A DNA stretch of 64,000 nucleotides, taken from positions 1,362,281-1,426,280 of the forward strand of contig SSBO01000013.1 in assembly GCA_005281725.1 (NCBI GenBank), in the 5' to 3' direction. Shown one piece after another: positions 12,713-26,500 of this stretch. The translations under genes were made by a program, and so were the position numbers. Numbering within the stretch: the first letter of the stretch is position 1; the number at the start of each line of letters is the position of its first letter. This DNA comes from Wuchereria bancrofti (taxonomy: Eukaryota > Nematoda > Chromadorea > Rhabditida > Onchocercidae). The notes beneath the pieces were generated by a model, which did not search any database, was not told the origin of the DNA, and was given only the letters and a program-made list of their open reading frames with translations.

Positions 12713-13646
12713 GTTTTTTTTCCAAACACTTCTATTTCATTACCCTAAACTTAATAAAATTTAACTGCTGTTAAACAAAAAAAATGTACAATTTATAATT
12801 ATTGAAGTTAAAATACTCATGTTTTTTCTATATTATTTTCTATTATCAATAATAAATCATTTCATAAATATATAAGCCATTTAAATTATTTGTTAATTTA
12901 ATTTTTAGCAATTTAGTTAATTTTTTTAGTTAAAGTTCCAATTTGAGAATAATATTATAATCTTCTTTGGTTTTATAAATAACAAAGGTGTAATTCGTAA
13001 ATTAAAATTAAAAGTAGGTTAGAATGATTGATTAATAACACTGCAACTATTGAAATAATGATCTTTTCTTGGTTCACAAAATTTTCTGAATACATTTGTT
13101 ATTCTCATGCTAGGAAATAATGAAATTTGTAAGCTAATATTTTTTTGAAACAATCATTTTAAATTATTCCCATTAATTTTCTCTTTTTCTATTCAATAAT
13201 AAACGTGATAACAATATTTAATAATGTGTTAGCAATTTATAAATCCAATTTAAAAATTAAAAATTCAAACAAATTTTCTAAAATTTTGATAAATTTTGAT
13301 AAAAAATTCTGGTTTTTTTCAATATATAAACGATTCAATCATAAAGAGCTATTGGAAGAAGTAATAATAATGCAAAATTTTATTATCAGTTTTGACTTTA
13401 AGTTAGTTTAAAATAATTTTTTTAAACAAACTTATTGTATTGCTCTTTTCCTAAGTCTAAGATTAAAATGTATTTGTCATCCTTCAGGAGTTGTAACATT
13501 TGCGAATGAGCTGTTGTAATCCAAACTCCGTACGGTGATGGACACACCACAACGTATTTTTTCAAACATTGGTGAATCATGAACCGATAACGATGATGTG
13601 ACGTAAATTTTGCGAAGTGTTGTTAGCGATCTATAATTTTAAATTT

Positions 13647-16600
13647 AGAAAAAAGAATATTTTAAAAGCTAATCAATTAATTTTTATGAGTGAAAATATT
13701 TTAGGAGATAATTAATTAAAAGTTAAAAAAACAAATATTCCATGGTATAAATGAAACAAAAATTTTTTAAATCCTTTAATGAATACAACGTTGCATTTAT
13801 TTAAATGTTATTTTTAAAAAAATAAAATTTGCTGAAGTAAGTAAATAATAAGAATGAAACAATTGTTGCATTTTATTGCAAAAAAAGCTTATTTCAAAAG
13901 AAAAATCCTGTTTGTTGTAAAAAAAAAACTTATTTAAGTATTATGCAAATGCAATAACAATGGTGATACTTTATTGGCTTATTTATTAAGTAAATATGTC
14001 GTAGACTAATATTTTACATTAAGATAATAGTAAAAATACTTTGCATTATTTGGAACTAATTAATGTCTGTCATCTGTTTATATAAAATAAAAAGTTCATA
14101 AAAAATGTTTATATAAAAATAAAAAAAATGAAATATAAATCTTATTGGCCTAAATATTATGAAACTTACTTCATACAAATAACTGTCACTTTGCATGCAG
14201 TTGCAAGCCATAAATTTTCATTTCTGATTTCATTTTGTCTCTTATAACCTGTCGTGCATATGTCGTACGTTTGTGTAATTTAATAGTTATCATTTTCATG
14301 TTTGATACTCATCAATAAACAGAAGATTAGGAGAAAAAAAGTGTTAATAAATAATTTGTTGAAAATATACTTCAAAAATGGTAAGTATACCACTGGTAAT
14401 TGCTGCATATAAAAGTTCATCTTTGTATAATAATTTAAGTGCAATATCGGATATTTTTAATTCCCATAATATTTCGCTATAAAATTAATTATAATAATTT
14501 CAAGTATTATTGATACTCTAATAAATAAAATATTTTTGATTAAAAAGTATAAAATGGATAGAATGTAATTTATGACGACTGAAATTAATTCAATCAATAC
14601 ATAATTAAATTGTAAAAATTAATTAAATTACAACTTCAATAACATTTGTTAATTAAGTTATCTAAAAATGCACCTTTTCATTTCTTTAATTTGCAATGCA
14701 ACAATATAACCAGATAATAATGAAACATATGCAATTTCACCTTCTCTCAATACCATTGAAAAACTAAAAATTCATTTTAAACATATAATTTGACTGAATG
14801 TCAATCAATTAAGAAATAACTTTCCTTTAATTATATCATTTAAAAAAAGAGATTAATTAAGTGCTAATTAGGAATAATTCTAATTTAGATAGCAAATTGT
14901 AGCAAATATATTTTTGTATTACAAAATTCCATGAATATTATATGTTGAAATGTTCGAAAAAATGGAAAGTTTGTAAAAAGTTGAATTTATATTATGTAAT
15001 TCATAGACGAATATTATGTAATTCATTTATCTTCTTAATTAACAAGAAATTATTAATTAATTTTAATCAATTTATCATAATTTTAGAAAAAAAGGGAAAC
15101 GAAAGAGAATAAGTTTAAAATGTGCATCTAATTGCAATAAATTTATTATTGAAATCATTATTAATTTCAAAAAAAAAAAATGAAAATTAAAAAATAACTT
15201 ACTTCAGTATCAAGTTTATCCATAGTTGAAATTTTATTAGTAAGATTAAAACGAATAATAATACCTTTTTATTTGATGACTTACACAAATGAAACCTGTA
15301 CCTTCACGATCTTTACTAAATGTTATAACTTCAATTGTTGAANAGAAAAAAGAATATTTTAAAAGCTAATCAATTAATTTTTATGAGTGAAAATATTTTA
15401 GGAGATAATTAATTAAAAGTTAAAAAAACAAATATTCCATGGTATAAATGAAACAAAAATTTTTTAAATCCTTTAATGAATACAACGTTGCATTTATTTA
15501 AATGTTATTTTTAAAAAAATAAAATTTGCTGAAGTAAGTAAATAATAAGAATGAAACAATTGTTGCATTTTATTGCAAAAAAAGCTTATTTCAAAAGAAA
15601 AATCCTGTTTGTTGTAAAAAAAAAACTTATTTAAGTATTATGCAAATGCAATAACAATGGTGATACTTTATTGGCTTATTTATTAAGTAAATATGTCGTA
15701 GACTAATATTTTACATTAAGATAATAGTAAAAATACTTTGCATTATTTGGAACTAATTAATGTCTGTCATCTGTTTATATAAAATAAAAAGTTCATAAAA
15801 AATGTTTATATAAAAATAAAAAAAATGAAATATAAATCTTATTGGCCTAAATATTATGAAACTTACTTCATACAAATAACTGTCACTTTGCATGCAGTTG
15901 CAAGCCATAAATTTTCATTTCTGATTTCATTTTGTCTCTTATAACCTGTCGTGCATATGTCGTACGTTTGTGTAATTTAATAGTTATCATTTTCATGTTT
16001 GATACTCATCAATAAACAGAAGATTAGGAGAAAAAAAGTGTTAATAAATAATTTGTTGAAAATATACTTCAAAAATGGTAAGTATACCACTGGTAATTGC
16101 TGCATATAAAAGTTCATCTTTGTATAATAATTTAAGTGCAATATCGGATATTTTTAATTCCCATAATATTTCGCTATAAAATTAATTATAATAATTTCAA
16201 GTATTATTGATACTCTAATAAATAAAATATTTTTGATTAAAAAGTATAAAATGGATAGAATGTAATTTATGACGACTGAAATTAATTCAATCAATACATA
16301 ATTAAATTGTAAAAATTAATTAAATTACAACTTCAATAACATTTGTTAATTAAGTTATCTAAAAATGCACCTTTTCATTTCTTTAATTTGCAATGCAACA
16401 ATATAACCAGATAATAATGAAACATATGCAATTTCACCTTCTCTCAATACCATTGAAAAACTAAAAATTCATTTTAAACATATAATTTGACTGAATGTCA
16501 ATCAATTAAGAAATAACTTTCCTTTAATTATATCATTTAAAAAAAGAGATTAATTAAGTGCTAATTAGGAATAATTCTAATTTAGATAGCAAATTGTAGC

Positions 16601-17039
16601 AAATATATTTTTGTATTACAAAATTCCATGAATATTATATGTTGAAATGTTCGAAAAAATGGAAAGTTTGTAAAAAGTTGAATTTATATTATGTAATTCA
16701 TAGACGAATATTATGTAATTCATTTATCTTCTTAATTAACAAGAAATTATTAATTAATTTTAATCAATTTATCATAATTTTAGAAAAAAAGGGAAACGAA
16801 AGAGAATAAGTTTAAAATGTGCATCTAATTGCAATAAATTTATTATTGAAATCATTATTAATTTCAAAAAAAAAAAATGAAAATTAAAAAATAACTTACT
16901 TCAGTATCAAGTTTATCCATAGTTGAAATTTTATTAGTAAGATTAAAACGAATAATAATACCTTTTTATTTGATGACTTACACAAATGAAACCTGTACCT
17001 TCACGATCTTTACTAAATGTTATAACTTCAATTGTTGAA
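13647..17039. repeat. Assembly overlap: 13647-15342 equals 15344-17039
   Basis: Exact 1696-bp dovetail overlap across the N at 15343. It doubles pseudogene exons 20 and 21 and the exon-22 stub (second copies at 16371-16460, 16068-16173 and 15867-15909). Confidence 0.93.
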
Positions 17040-19539
17040 AATCGTGATCTTTCCTGCTAACAAAATGCAATCTTTCTTCATTTCATTCATTTAATTCACG
17101 TAGTAAAAAAATTTAAATACGTTATGCTCAATTTTTATTTATGCTCAATTTCTATTTTTATTTATGCTCATTTTTTTTAATTTGAGTCAAAAATGCCTCA
17201 TACATTACGCATGTTTCAAATATCATTTTGATGCCTTTTATATTATAATTTTTATAGTATGTTACTAACATTAAATAATCCTTCGTAATCTGTTAAACGA
17301 ATGGATTCTTTTAGAATTTTGATAACTGATATGGTATCATTTCGTTGAAGTACCTCCTTTTCACCAATGGATAAAATTGCAAGAGCAAATCGAAAAAGCA
17401 CTTTTGTACCATCCAAAATAAAATAATCCGAATCATTGTCTATGAAAAAGAAACAAAGAAAAATTACCATTATTTATTGTTATTATTTATTATTATTACT
17501 AAATAGTCGAAAATTATTATACTATTATTATTTGTTATTATTGTTTCATTCTTTTGATCAAAAAAAAAAAGTTTTTTTTCACTATTTTTTCATTATTTGT
17601 CATGAAAAAATTTGTAAATTTTTATTTGTGTTTGCAAAGAATGTTGTAGGTAGTTTAATAAATAGTGAAATAGTATTAACAGGCATTGCCATATTGCGCG
17701 CAAATGCGCCGTGCTGCTAATTTCCAAATGCACATAATTAGCAACATAGTGCATTTACGGGCTTATGGCTATTTCATAAATATTCTTCCATTTGGGGGAT
17801 TTTTTTTTATTATTTATTAAAAACAGCGAATAAAACTAATACCAATTTTTTCTTTTCTTCTCGATTTATCAAATTGTTCATCAAATTGTTCTATAAATAG
17901 AAGTATTTATCTACTTAAATTATTACTTAAATACTTAAATACTACTTAGATTAGATGCTAAAAAAAGTTAAAAAATACTTAAATTAATTAAATTATTATT
18001 ACCTAAATATCACTTAAATCAAATCGTTTGAATAAAAAAAATATGATCCGAAATCAAATTAAATAAGAAGCAAAAAAAAAGAATTAAAAATAAGTTTAAA
18101 AAATTATGCAATTTGAAAATGGTGAAAATTTTAAAAAAAATTAACAAAAATTGTNATCATAATTTTAGAAAAAAAGGGAAACGAAAGAGAATAAGTTTAA
18201 AATGTGCATCTAATTGCAATAAATTTATTATTGAAATCATTATTAATTTCAAAAAAAAAAAATGAAAATTAAAAAATAACTTACTTCAGTATCAAGTTTA
18301 TCCATAGTTGAAATTTTATTAGTAAGATTAAAACGAATAATAATACCTTTTTATTTGATGACTTACACAAATGAAACCTGTACCTTCACGATCTTTACTA
18401 AATGTTATAACTTCAATTGTTGAAAATCGTGATCTTTCCTGCTAACAAAATGCAATCTTTCTTCATTTCATTCATTTAATTCACGTAGTAAAAAAATTTA
18501 AATACGTTATGCTCAATTTTTATTTATGCTCAATTTCTATTTTTATTTATGCTCATTTTTTTTAATTTGAGTCAAAAATGCCTCATACATTACGCATGTT
18601 TCAAATATCATTTTGATGCCTTTTATATTATAATTTTTATAGTATGTTACTAACATTAAATAATCCTTCGTAATCTGTTAAACGAATGGATTCTTTTAGA
18701 ATTTTGATAACTGATATGGTATCATTTCGTTGAAGTACCTCCTTTTCACCAATGGATAAAATTGCAAGAGCAAATCGAAAAAGCACTTTTGTACCATCCA
18801 AAATAAAATAATCCGAATCATTGTCTATGAAAAAGAAACAAAGAAAAATTACCATTATTTATTGTTATTATTTATTATTATTACTAAATAGTCGAAAATT
18901 ATTATACTATTATTATTTGTTATTATTGTTTCATTCTTTTGATCAAAAAAAAAAAGTTTTTTTTCACTATTTTTTCATTATTTGTCATGAAAAAATTTGT
19001 AAATTTTTATTTGTGTTTGCAAAGAATGTTGTAGGTAGTTTAATAAATAGTGAAATAGTATTAACAGGCATTGCCATATTGCGCGCAAATGCGCCGTGCT
19101 GCTAATTTCCAAATGCACATAATTAGCAACATAGTGCATTTACGGGCTTATGGCTATTTCATAAATATTCTTCCATTTGGGGGATTTTTTTTTATTATTT
19201 ATTAAAAACAGCGAATAAAACTAATACCAATTTTTTCTTTTCTTCTCGATTTATCAAATTGTTCATCAAATTGTTCTATAAATAGAAGTATTTATCTACT
19301 TAAATTATTACTTAAATACTTAAATACTACTTAGATTAGATGCTAAAAAAAGTTAAAAAATACTTAAATTAATTAAATTATTATTACCTAAATATCACTT
19401 AAATCAAATCGTTTGAATAAAAAAAATATGATCCGAAATCAAATTAAATAAGAAGCAAAAAAAAAGAATTAAAAATAAGTTTAAAAAATTATGCAATTTG
19501 AAAATGGTGAAAATTTTAAAAAAAATTAACAAAAATTGT
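16771..19539. repeat. Assembly overlap: 16771-18154 equals 18156-19539
   Basis: Exact 1384-bp dovetail overlap across the N at 18155. It doubles pseudogene exons 19 and 17 (exon 17 again at 18655-18824) and the conserved intronic element (again at 19066-19182). Confidence 0.93.
17681..17797. other. Conserved intronic palindromic element, copy in pseudogene
   Basis: This 117-bp stretch matches 30189-30305 of the intact gene at 116 of 117 positions, while exons and introns on both sides carry many substitutions and indels. It is much richer in G and C than its surroundings (TTGCGCGCAAATGCGCC at its start). It holds two interlocked inverted repeats: TGCTAATT (17715-17722) with AATTAGCA (17736-17743), and AAATGCAC (17726-17733) with GTGCATTT (17749-17756). 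Candidates are a structured RNA, a regulatory element, or a recently inserted or homogenised repeat. No function is assigned. Assembly duplicates lie at 19066-19182 and 20849-20965. Confidence 0.65.
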
Positions 19540-22277
19540 TAAATCAAAAATTTATTGATATATTTATATATTTTCTTAGAATAAAATTTATCATTACAGT
19601 ATTAATTTGATGAGTGAAAACATTTGGCATCAGACATCATTTCACTGTCATAGAAGACAACAATGATTGAATGAAATGTTTGGATGAAAGATGTAGGAAA
19701 TATTTGGTTGATTAATTTTGATATGCAAATGAACAATTTGATAAATCGAAAATTTTCTCTGTCTCTTCACTTCTTTCTCTATATATATGAAATGTTTTGC
19801 ATATTTTTGTTGACTGTACAAATTCCAGGATAGAATTGAATTGAATAGATAGATTGTTGATGAGGATCTGAATTAATTAATATTAGCATATGAATTAATT
19901 TATAACTTCTATTGAAAAGTATGTCAAATCCTTGTGTTAAATTTTTATCTTCATTTCAAAATGTTGCAAATTTTTATTTAATTTTAAGTGATAATTCAAG
20001 TTTCATATCATATATTTTAAAAAAAGCCAAACTTTACGAAAAAAGCTCTTTCTTTGCAATTAAATTAATTAAAAAGTGCATTAATTCATTTTGTAATATT
20101 TTGAAGAAAAATTTTTTCCAAACAAATTTTATAGTAAACGAAAAAACATGAAAAGAAAAAAGGGAGAACGAAAAGAAAAGAAATGAAAAGTTCTATGTTT
20201 ATCTTATAAACGAAAAAAAAATGCTATCTTTATACTTATTATGTATAAATCCTATTTTAAAATTATTATTTAAAAAGTATTCATTTCTTGAATTTTTATT
20301 TATTTTTTTTAGAAGCTGAAAAGGTACAGTGTCATAAAATAGCACCAAAAACCAATTTAGTGTTACCGTATTCAAACCTCAAACTTGGGTAATTAAACCA
20401 CAGATTAACATTAAAAATTATACAACATTACAATAACGAGTTGATACATAACACACGAATATAACTTAATTATAAAACATTTAAAGATGTAAGCNTTGAT
20501 AAATCGAAAATTTTCTCTGTCTCTTCACTTCTTTCTCTATATATATGAAATGTTTTGCATATTTTTGTTGACTGTACAAATTCCAGGATAGANATCCGAA
20601 TCATTGTCTATGAAAAAGAAACAAAGAAAAATTACCATTATTTATTGTTATTATTTATTATTATTACTAAATAGTCGAAAATTATTATACTATTATTATT
20701 TGTTATTATTGTTTCATTCTTTTGATCAAAAAAAAAAAGTTTTTTTTCACTATTTTTTCATTATTTGTCATGAAAAAATTTGTAAATTTTTATTTGTGTT
20801 TGCAAAGAATGTTGTAGGTAGTTTAATAAATAGTGAAATAGTATTAACAGGCATTGCCATATTGCGCGCAAATGCGCCGTGCTGCTAATTTCCAAATGCA
20901 CATAATTAGCAACATAGTGCATTTACGGGCTTATGGCTATTTCATAAATATTCTTCCATTTGGGGGATTTTTTTTTATTATTTATTAAAAACAGCGAATA
21001 AAACTAATACCAATTTTTTCTTTTCTTCTCGATTTATCAAATTGTTCATCAAATTGTTCTATAAATAGAAGTATTTATCTACTTAAATTATTACTTAAAT
21101 ACTTAAATACTACTTAGATTAGATGCTAAAAAAAGTTAAAAAATACTTAAATTAATTAAATTATTATTACCTAAATATCACTTAAATCAAATCGTTTGAA
21201 TAAAAAAAATATGATCCGAAATCAAATTAAATAAGAAGCAAAAAAAAAGAATTAAAAATAAGTTTAAAAAATTATGCAATTTGAAAATGGTGAAAATTTT
21301 AAAAAAAATTAACAAAAATTGTTAAATCAAAAATTTATTGATATATTTATATATTTTCTTAGAATAAAATTTATCATTACAGTATTAATTTGATGAGTGA
21401 AAACATTTGGCATCAGACATCATTTCACTGTCATAGAAGACAACAATGATTGAATGAAATGTTTGGATGAAAGATGTAGGAAATATTTGGTTGATTAATT
21501 TTGATATGCAAATGAACAATTTGATAAATCGAAAATTTTCTCTGTCTCTTCACTTCTTTCTCTATATATATGAAATGTTTTGCATATTTTTGTTGACTGT
21601 ACAAATTCCAGGATAGAATTGAATTGAATAGATAGATTGTTGATGAGGATCTGAATTAATTAATATTAGCATATGAATTAATTTATAACTTCTATTGAAA
21701 AGTATGTCAAATCCTTGTGTTAAATTTTTATCTTCATTTCAAAATGTTGCAAATTTTTATTTAATTTTAAGTGATAATTCAAGTTTCATATCATATATTT
21801 TAAAAAAAGCCAAACTTTACGAAAAAAGCTCTTTCTTTGCAATTAAATTAATTAAAAAGTGCATTAATTCATTTTGTAATATTTTGAAGAAAAATTTTTT
21901 CCAAACAAATTTTATAGTAAACGAAAAAACATGAAAAGAAAAAAGGGAGAACGAAAAGAAAAGAAATGAAAAGTTCTATGTTTATCTTATAAACGAAAAA
22001 AAAATGCTATCTTTATACTTATTATGTATAAATCCTATTTTAAAATTATTATTTAAAAAGTATTCATTTCTTGAATTTTTATTTATTTTTTTTAGAAGCT
22101 GAAAAGGTACAGTGTCATAAAATAGCACCAAAAACCAATTTAGTGTTACCGTATTCAAACCTCAAACTTGGGTAATTAAACCACAGATTAACATTAAAAA
22201 TTATACAACATTACAATAACGAGTTGATACATAACACACGAATATAACTTAATTATAAAACATTTAAAGATGTAAGC
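18811..22277. repeat. Assembly overlap: 18811-20494 equals 20594-22277
   Basis: Exact 1684-bp repeat around the N at 20495 and 20593. The 97-bp piece between those two N (20496-20592) is also a copy, of 19738-19834. The 94-codon and 79-codon open frames repeated here lie in intron-derived DNA and are not genes. Confidence 0.92.
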
Positions 22278-22278
22278 A

Positions 22279-22310
22279 NNNNNNNNNNNATATATATATA
22301 TATATATATA
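22279..22310. repeat. Gap followed by an AT microsatellite
   Basis: Eleven N (22279-22289) are followed by a run of about ten AT dinucleotides. This is the join between the decayed copy and the intact TBC locus, so the true distance and order across it are not proven. Confidence 0.85.
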
Positions 22311-22531
22311 TAAGTCATTTAAATTATTTGTTATTTCGATCTTTGTAATTTGGTTAACGTAATTTGAGAATTTGAGAATAATATTATAATCTGCTTTGGT
22401 TTCATAACTAACAAAGGTGTAATTCGTAAATTAAAATTAAAAATAGGTTAGAATGATTGATTATTAACACTACAACTATTGAAATAATTGAAATGAAATT
22501 GTTATTGTATGATTTTTTTCTTGTGAAATTT

Positions 22532-23552
22532 TTATTTAAAATAAAACAAACAATAGGGAAAACCTTGTTTGTCTTGTTTTGAATAAATCTCAAATAAATC
22601 ATCAAATTCCAATGAATGATGCGAAATTGACGGTGATGCTAATCCAACGTCTAAATTTTTGCTTTTTTTTTCATTTACTCTCCACCAGTGTTTTGCAGCA
22701 TTTTTACGATTTTTCGTCATGGATGATCGAAGAAGGAATGATGAACGTTTCCGCATTGGAACTAAAATACATTCTTTATATTAATATCAAATTTTGATAT
22801 TTTGCCATTAAAATACTAAAATTATATGAAAAATAAGAATGCACGATCAGTAGCAGATGAACATGGAAATGGAATTTAATTATCAATGCAAAAACAAATC
22901 AAATCAGGAATTAAGAGAGATATGCCAATCGACAAAAGATTTAAGATATAATAATTAATAATGAATATATTAATTGATAATGGATTTGCTAATTTAAGTG
23001 GTAGAAATAGTGCAATGCATTTTTACAGAATAAAATTACAATGATAGAAGTGTTATATTTTATAGGATATTTAAGTTTTATATGTTACATAATTCTTTTT
23101 TTTTGAATTTTTTAGAGTTGCATCATTGATTTAAATTTACAAAAAATAAAAAAAATAATACTCAAATTATGCAACTTTATATTTTGATTTTTGTTGAAAA
23201 AGTTTTTGCATCTTCAATTTTAAAATTTAAATATCAACCATAAACTAATGTTGAACTTGTTAAAATTATCAATGATATGGCATAAAAGATATTAACGAAG
23301 TGCTGGAAGAGAATTGATATTGTGAAGGATGAGAGAATGATATGTGATATGATAAATTCAAAATAAACCTGAGAGTTTTTTTTTCTGAAAAACTGAAAAC
23401 TTTTGTAAAATAGAAAAACTTTTTTTTTGTAACAAAAAATGAAAAGACTGCTAAAAATTTGCGAAACAAAATAATATAAACCTTTTGATAGTGGTTCATT
23501 GTAGATTGTATCTGATGAAGAATTTAATGATGAATTAATCGTTATCATTGGT
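22532..23552 (-). CDS. Two-exon tail or separate small gene
   Basis: An exon (23552 to 23482) after TTTTTTAATTCAG and an exon (22761 to 22532) after TATTTTAG splice in phase into one reading frame. It starts at an ATG four bases after the first acceptor: MITINSSLNSSSDTIYN, then VPMRKRSSFLLRSS, then KHWWRVNEKKSKNLDVG, stopping at TAA (about 96 residues). In the phase left by TBC-gene exon 25, the same first exon gives Asp-Gln-stop instead. So this is either a separate short gene with a spliced-leader acceptor just before its ATG, or an alternative C-terminus reached from another donor or through a base error. It is Ser/Arg/Lys-rich and I do not recognise it. The overlapping plus-strand frame 22579-22797 is a shadow. 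Confidence 0.45.
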
Positions 23553-26500
23553 CTGAATTAAAAAAGAAGAAATTACTCAATTCCGCATTTTTCTATTTTG
23601 ATTTTTAATAGAAAAGTTTTTGTATTTTCAATTATTTTAGTCTTATATTTTTCTTTATTTCCTAATTTTTTTTACAAAAAAAATATTTTCCAATTTTTAC
23701 AAAAAAAAAGGGAAAAAAAAAAGGAAAGGAAAAAGAAAAAAAATCATTCCTTTGCGTTACAGTTTTTTGCTTGAACTTATTAATTAGTAGCAACAATTAT
23801 TTCCAATAAACAAACAAAGCAAAAAAATATTACTTCTGACTGATTTGATTCGATTTTAACTCTTTTCTTCCTGATAACATTGATGCTGCTAATGTTGTTG
23901 TTTCATGGGATATTTTCCGAAAAACTGTATTTTTTTTTTTTGAAAAAAACTTTCTTAACAAATTATATCAAGTCTATATCGTTTCTTCTTAATTTTTAAC
24001 TACTAAATTTCGATAATAATATATAAAGTAAGATTAATGTTCAGTTGTTTTTCTTTTCATTTCTAATTTCTAATATTTGATAGATTTGATTATCATTTAG
24101 TGATATTATTAATTAATAAACTAAAATTTACCGCTATATTTTCGAGTATTTCGATCAATTTTCATTAATGTTTTTCGTGAAATGTTAGAAATGAAATGAT
24201 ATGCATTTTCAATTGCTGATTCATCATATTGCATTTCATTTTTACTTGGAAGAAATATTGCTGGATGAATTGTTTTATCCATTGTTGCAATATTTTGTAA
24301 CATATAATAAGTTATGCAATTAAAATTATCATTTCTTATTCAGTCAATAAATCAAATTTCAAAGATAAAAATGGTTGTTCCACATTTAGGACGAAGAATT
24401 AATTAATAATTAATGCCTACTTTTACAGTAGAAATTGGAATTAATCATAAAAATTTAGTAATAATAATTTATTTTTAATAATTATTATCAAAGTTATCAT
24501 TCTTTTTTCAGAACTTCTAATTTAAAAGTAATAAATTTAATAAATATATTTTTCTGATACGAATTAATTAGTAAATAATTTCCCTGTTTTTTAATTAATT
24601 TTTCAATAATCAGCTATAGCAATTTGAACAAACATTTAAAATTTCAATACTATCTATTTAAAAATTCAACAATATTTTTAAGTTGCTGGAATGATGACGA
24701 AGATAAGCTAGTTTTTTCAATAATAATTTTTAATTTTCCGATAGTAAACTGCAATAATTTGAGTAAGCATTTGAAATTTCAATATTATTCGCTTGAAATT
24801 TCAACATATTTTTCCTAAATTGCTGTTTCCTAAATTGCTGAAATAATAAAGAAGAGATATGACTAGCAAACTTAGATATGCTATTTGAATTTGTTGTAAT
24901 TGTTGTTTGCTGATATTGATGTTGAACGATATGATAAATTAATAAATATCCATCTACTGTACCAATCCATAATTGCTTTCGAACACACATCACCGATGTA
25001 ATTTCGGTTGGTCGTTGAGGCGCACTATAAAACAAAAAAAGTAAAAAAAAAATAAAATTTGATTCGTTTGTTTCATCATTTCTTTCTTTTCTTAATTTTG
25101 TTTTTAACTAAGTAATAAATCATCTAATTTTATTGTAAGTGCAATTCATAGAGCAATACAAGATAAATTTTAATTTTTATTATGCAGTTCTTGAAAAAAT
25201 GTTATTTCTTAAAAAAAAAAATTCAATGAATATAATATTTTTTCTTCCCTTCTCGGTTCACAAAATTTTCTCAATACATTTGTTATTCTTATGCTAGAAA
25301 ATAACGAAATTTATAAGTTAATATTTTTCTTGAGATTATTATTTTGATTTTAAATCAGTTTAAAATAAATTTTTTAAACAAACTTATTGTATTGCTCTTT
25401 TCCTAAATCTAAGATTAAAATGCATTCGTCATCTTTCCAAAGCTGTAACACTTGCGAATGAGCTGTTGCAATCCAAACTCCGTATGATGATGGACACATA
25501 CAACGTATTTTTTCAAACATTGGTGAACCATGAACGGATACCGATGATGCGACGTAAATTTTACGAAGTGTTGTTAGCGATCTTTAATTTTATAATTTAG
25601 AAAAAAAAAGAATATTTTAAAAGTCAATTAATTGATTTTTGTGAGTGAAAATATTTTAGAAGATAATTAATTAAAAATTGGAAAAAAAAAACAAATATTA
25701 CCATAGATGAAATAAAATTTCTTTACGTCATTTAATGAATACAACGTCACATTTATTTAAATGTTGTATTTTTTTATTGCAATAAAAAAAATAATTCAAA
25801 TAAAAAAAACCTGCTTATTTTATTGTCATCATTTTATTGATGGAAAAAAAATTATTTAATTCAAGTATCACGCAAATGCAATAACATTAATAGTGATAGT
25901 TTATTAGCTTATTTATTAAGTAAATATGTTATAGACTAATACGTTACATTAATTAAGATAATAATAAACTATTCAATGTCTGTCATCTGTTTATATAAAA
26001 TAAATTTAACAAAATGAAGTATAAATCTTACTGATCTAAATATTATGAAGCTTACTTCATACAAATAACTGTCACTTTACATGCAGTTGCAAGCCACAAA
26101 GTATCATCAATAATGTTCATTTCAGTAACCGGTGCTGTACTAATTGGTAAATTAAGCATTTCGATAACATTCGGTACAATTTCGTTTACATTCTACAATA
26201 ATTTATGAATAAACAGAATAATATATGTACTTTAAAAGAAGAAAAAAGAATAATAGGTATAGCAAGACAATATTTTGCTCGAAAATTTGATTATTTTTTA
26301 ATATGGCATCCATCATTGTTACAGTTTTCTAGTTCAATCGTTGATCACTAACTGTTGCATTATGTTACTCATCTCAGTTATATTACGTTGACTTCATTTT
26401 TGTACTCTTATATCACAATGATTCCTTTTTTCCCATTGTATCAATGGTTTCGTTTTTCCTATTCATCAGCTGAGTTTCATATTAAATGAAGAGAGGTGAA

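Larger units (their letters stand above)
8046..12796. repeat. Inverted duplication, arms 8046-9954 and 11076-12796
   Basis: The segment 8046-9954 (including small assembly overlaps) is matched in reverse complement by 11076-12796. The match runs from TAAATTGTACATTTTTTTTG at one end to the region of AAATTATTGAGCAAATTT at the other. The arms are not identical: roughly 9110-9300 and its partner near 11690-12040 differ extensively, so this is not one molecule read twice. Both arms meet the same 1120-bp sequence (9955-11074, repeated at 12798-13917). It may be a true inverted repeat, an inversion that differs between haplotypes, or two loci collapsed into one scaffold. Confidence 0.75.
9955..13917. 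repeat. Assembly overlap: 9955-11074 equals 12798-13917
   Basis: A 1120-bp segment ending at the N at 11075 is repeated exactly at an offset of 2843. It carries the first part of the decayed TBC-gene copy, including the exon-23 remnant (10589-10787 and 13432-13630). Confidence 0.92.
10020..20370 (-). pseudogene. Decayed partial copy of the TBC gene
   Basis: Collinear with about 22.3-31.4 kb in the same orientation but diverged and broken. Remnants, named after the intact gene's exons: exon 23 at 10589-10787 (one extra base, frameshift); exon 22 cut short at 14170-14212; exon 21 at 14371-14476 (open, sites kept); exon 20 at 14674-14763 (14 bases lost); exon 19 at 16900-17053 (one extra base); exon 18 mostly gone near 17095; exon 17 at 17270-17439 (ten bases shorter, frame lost before LDGTKVLFRFALAIL); exon 16 only as 20316-20370, with its donor deleted. 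About 2.7 kb and 1.2 kb of the parent (22.49-25.25 and 26.10-27.29 kb) are missing. It starts inside exon 16, so it never held the catalytic fingers. A partial tandem duplication followed by decay fits best. Confidence 0.85.

Noticed and set aside
17436..17720. 94-codon plus-strand open frame present three times
   Set aside because: Antisense to a decayed TBC exon and its intron; the repetition comes from assembly overlaps.
19912..20151. 79-codon plus-strand open frame present twice
   Set aside because: Corresponds to an intron of the intact TBC gene where the frame is not kept.
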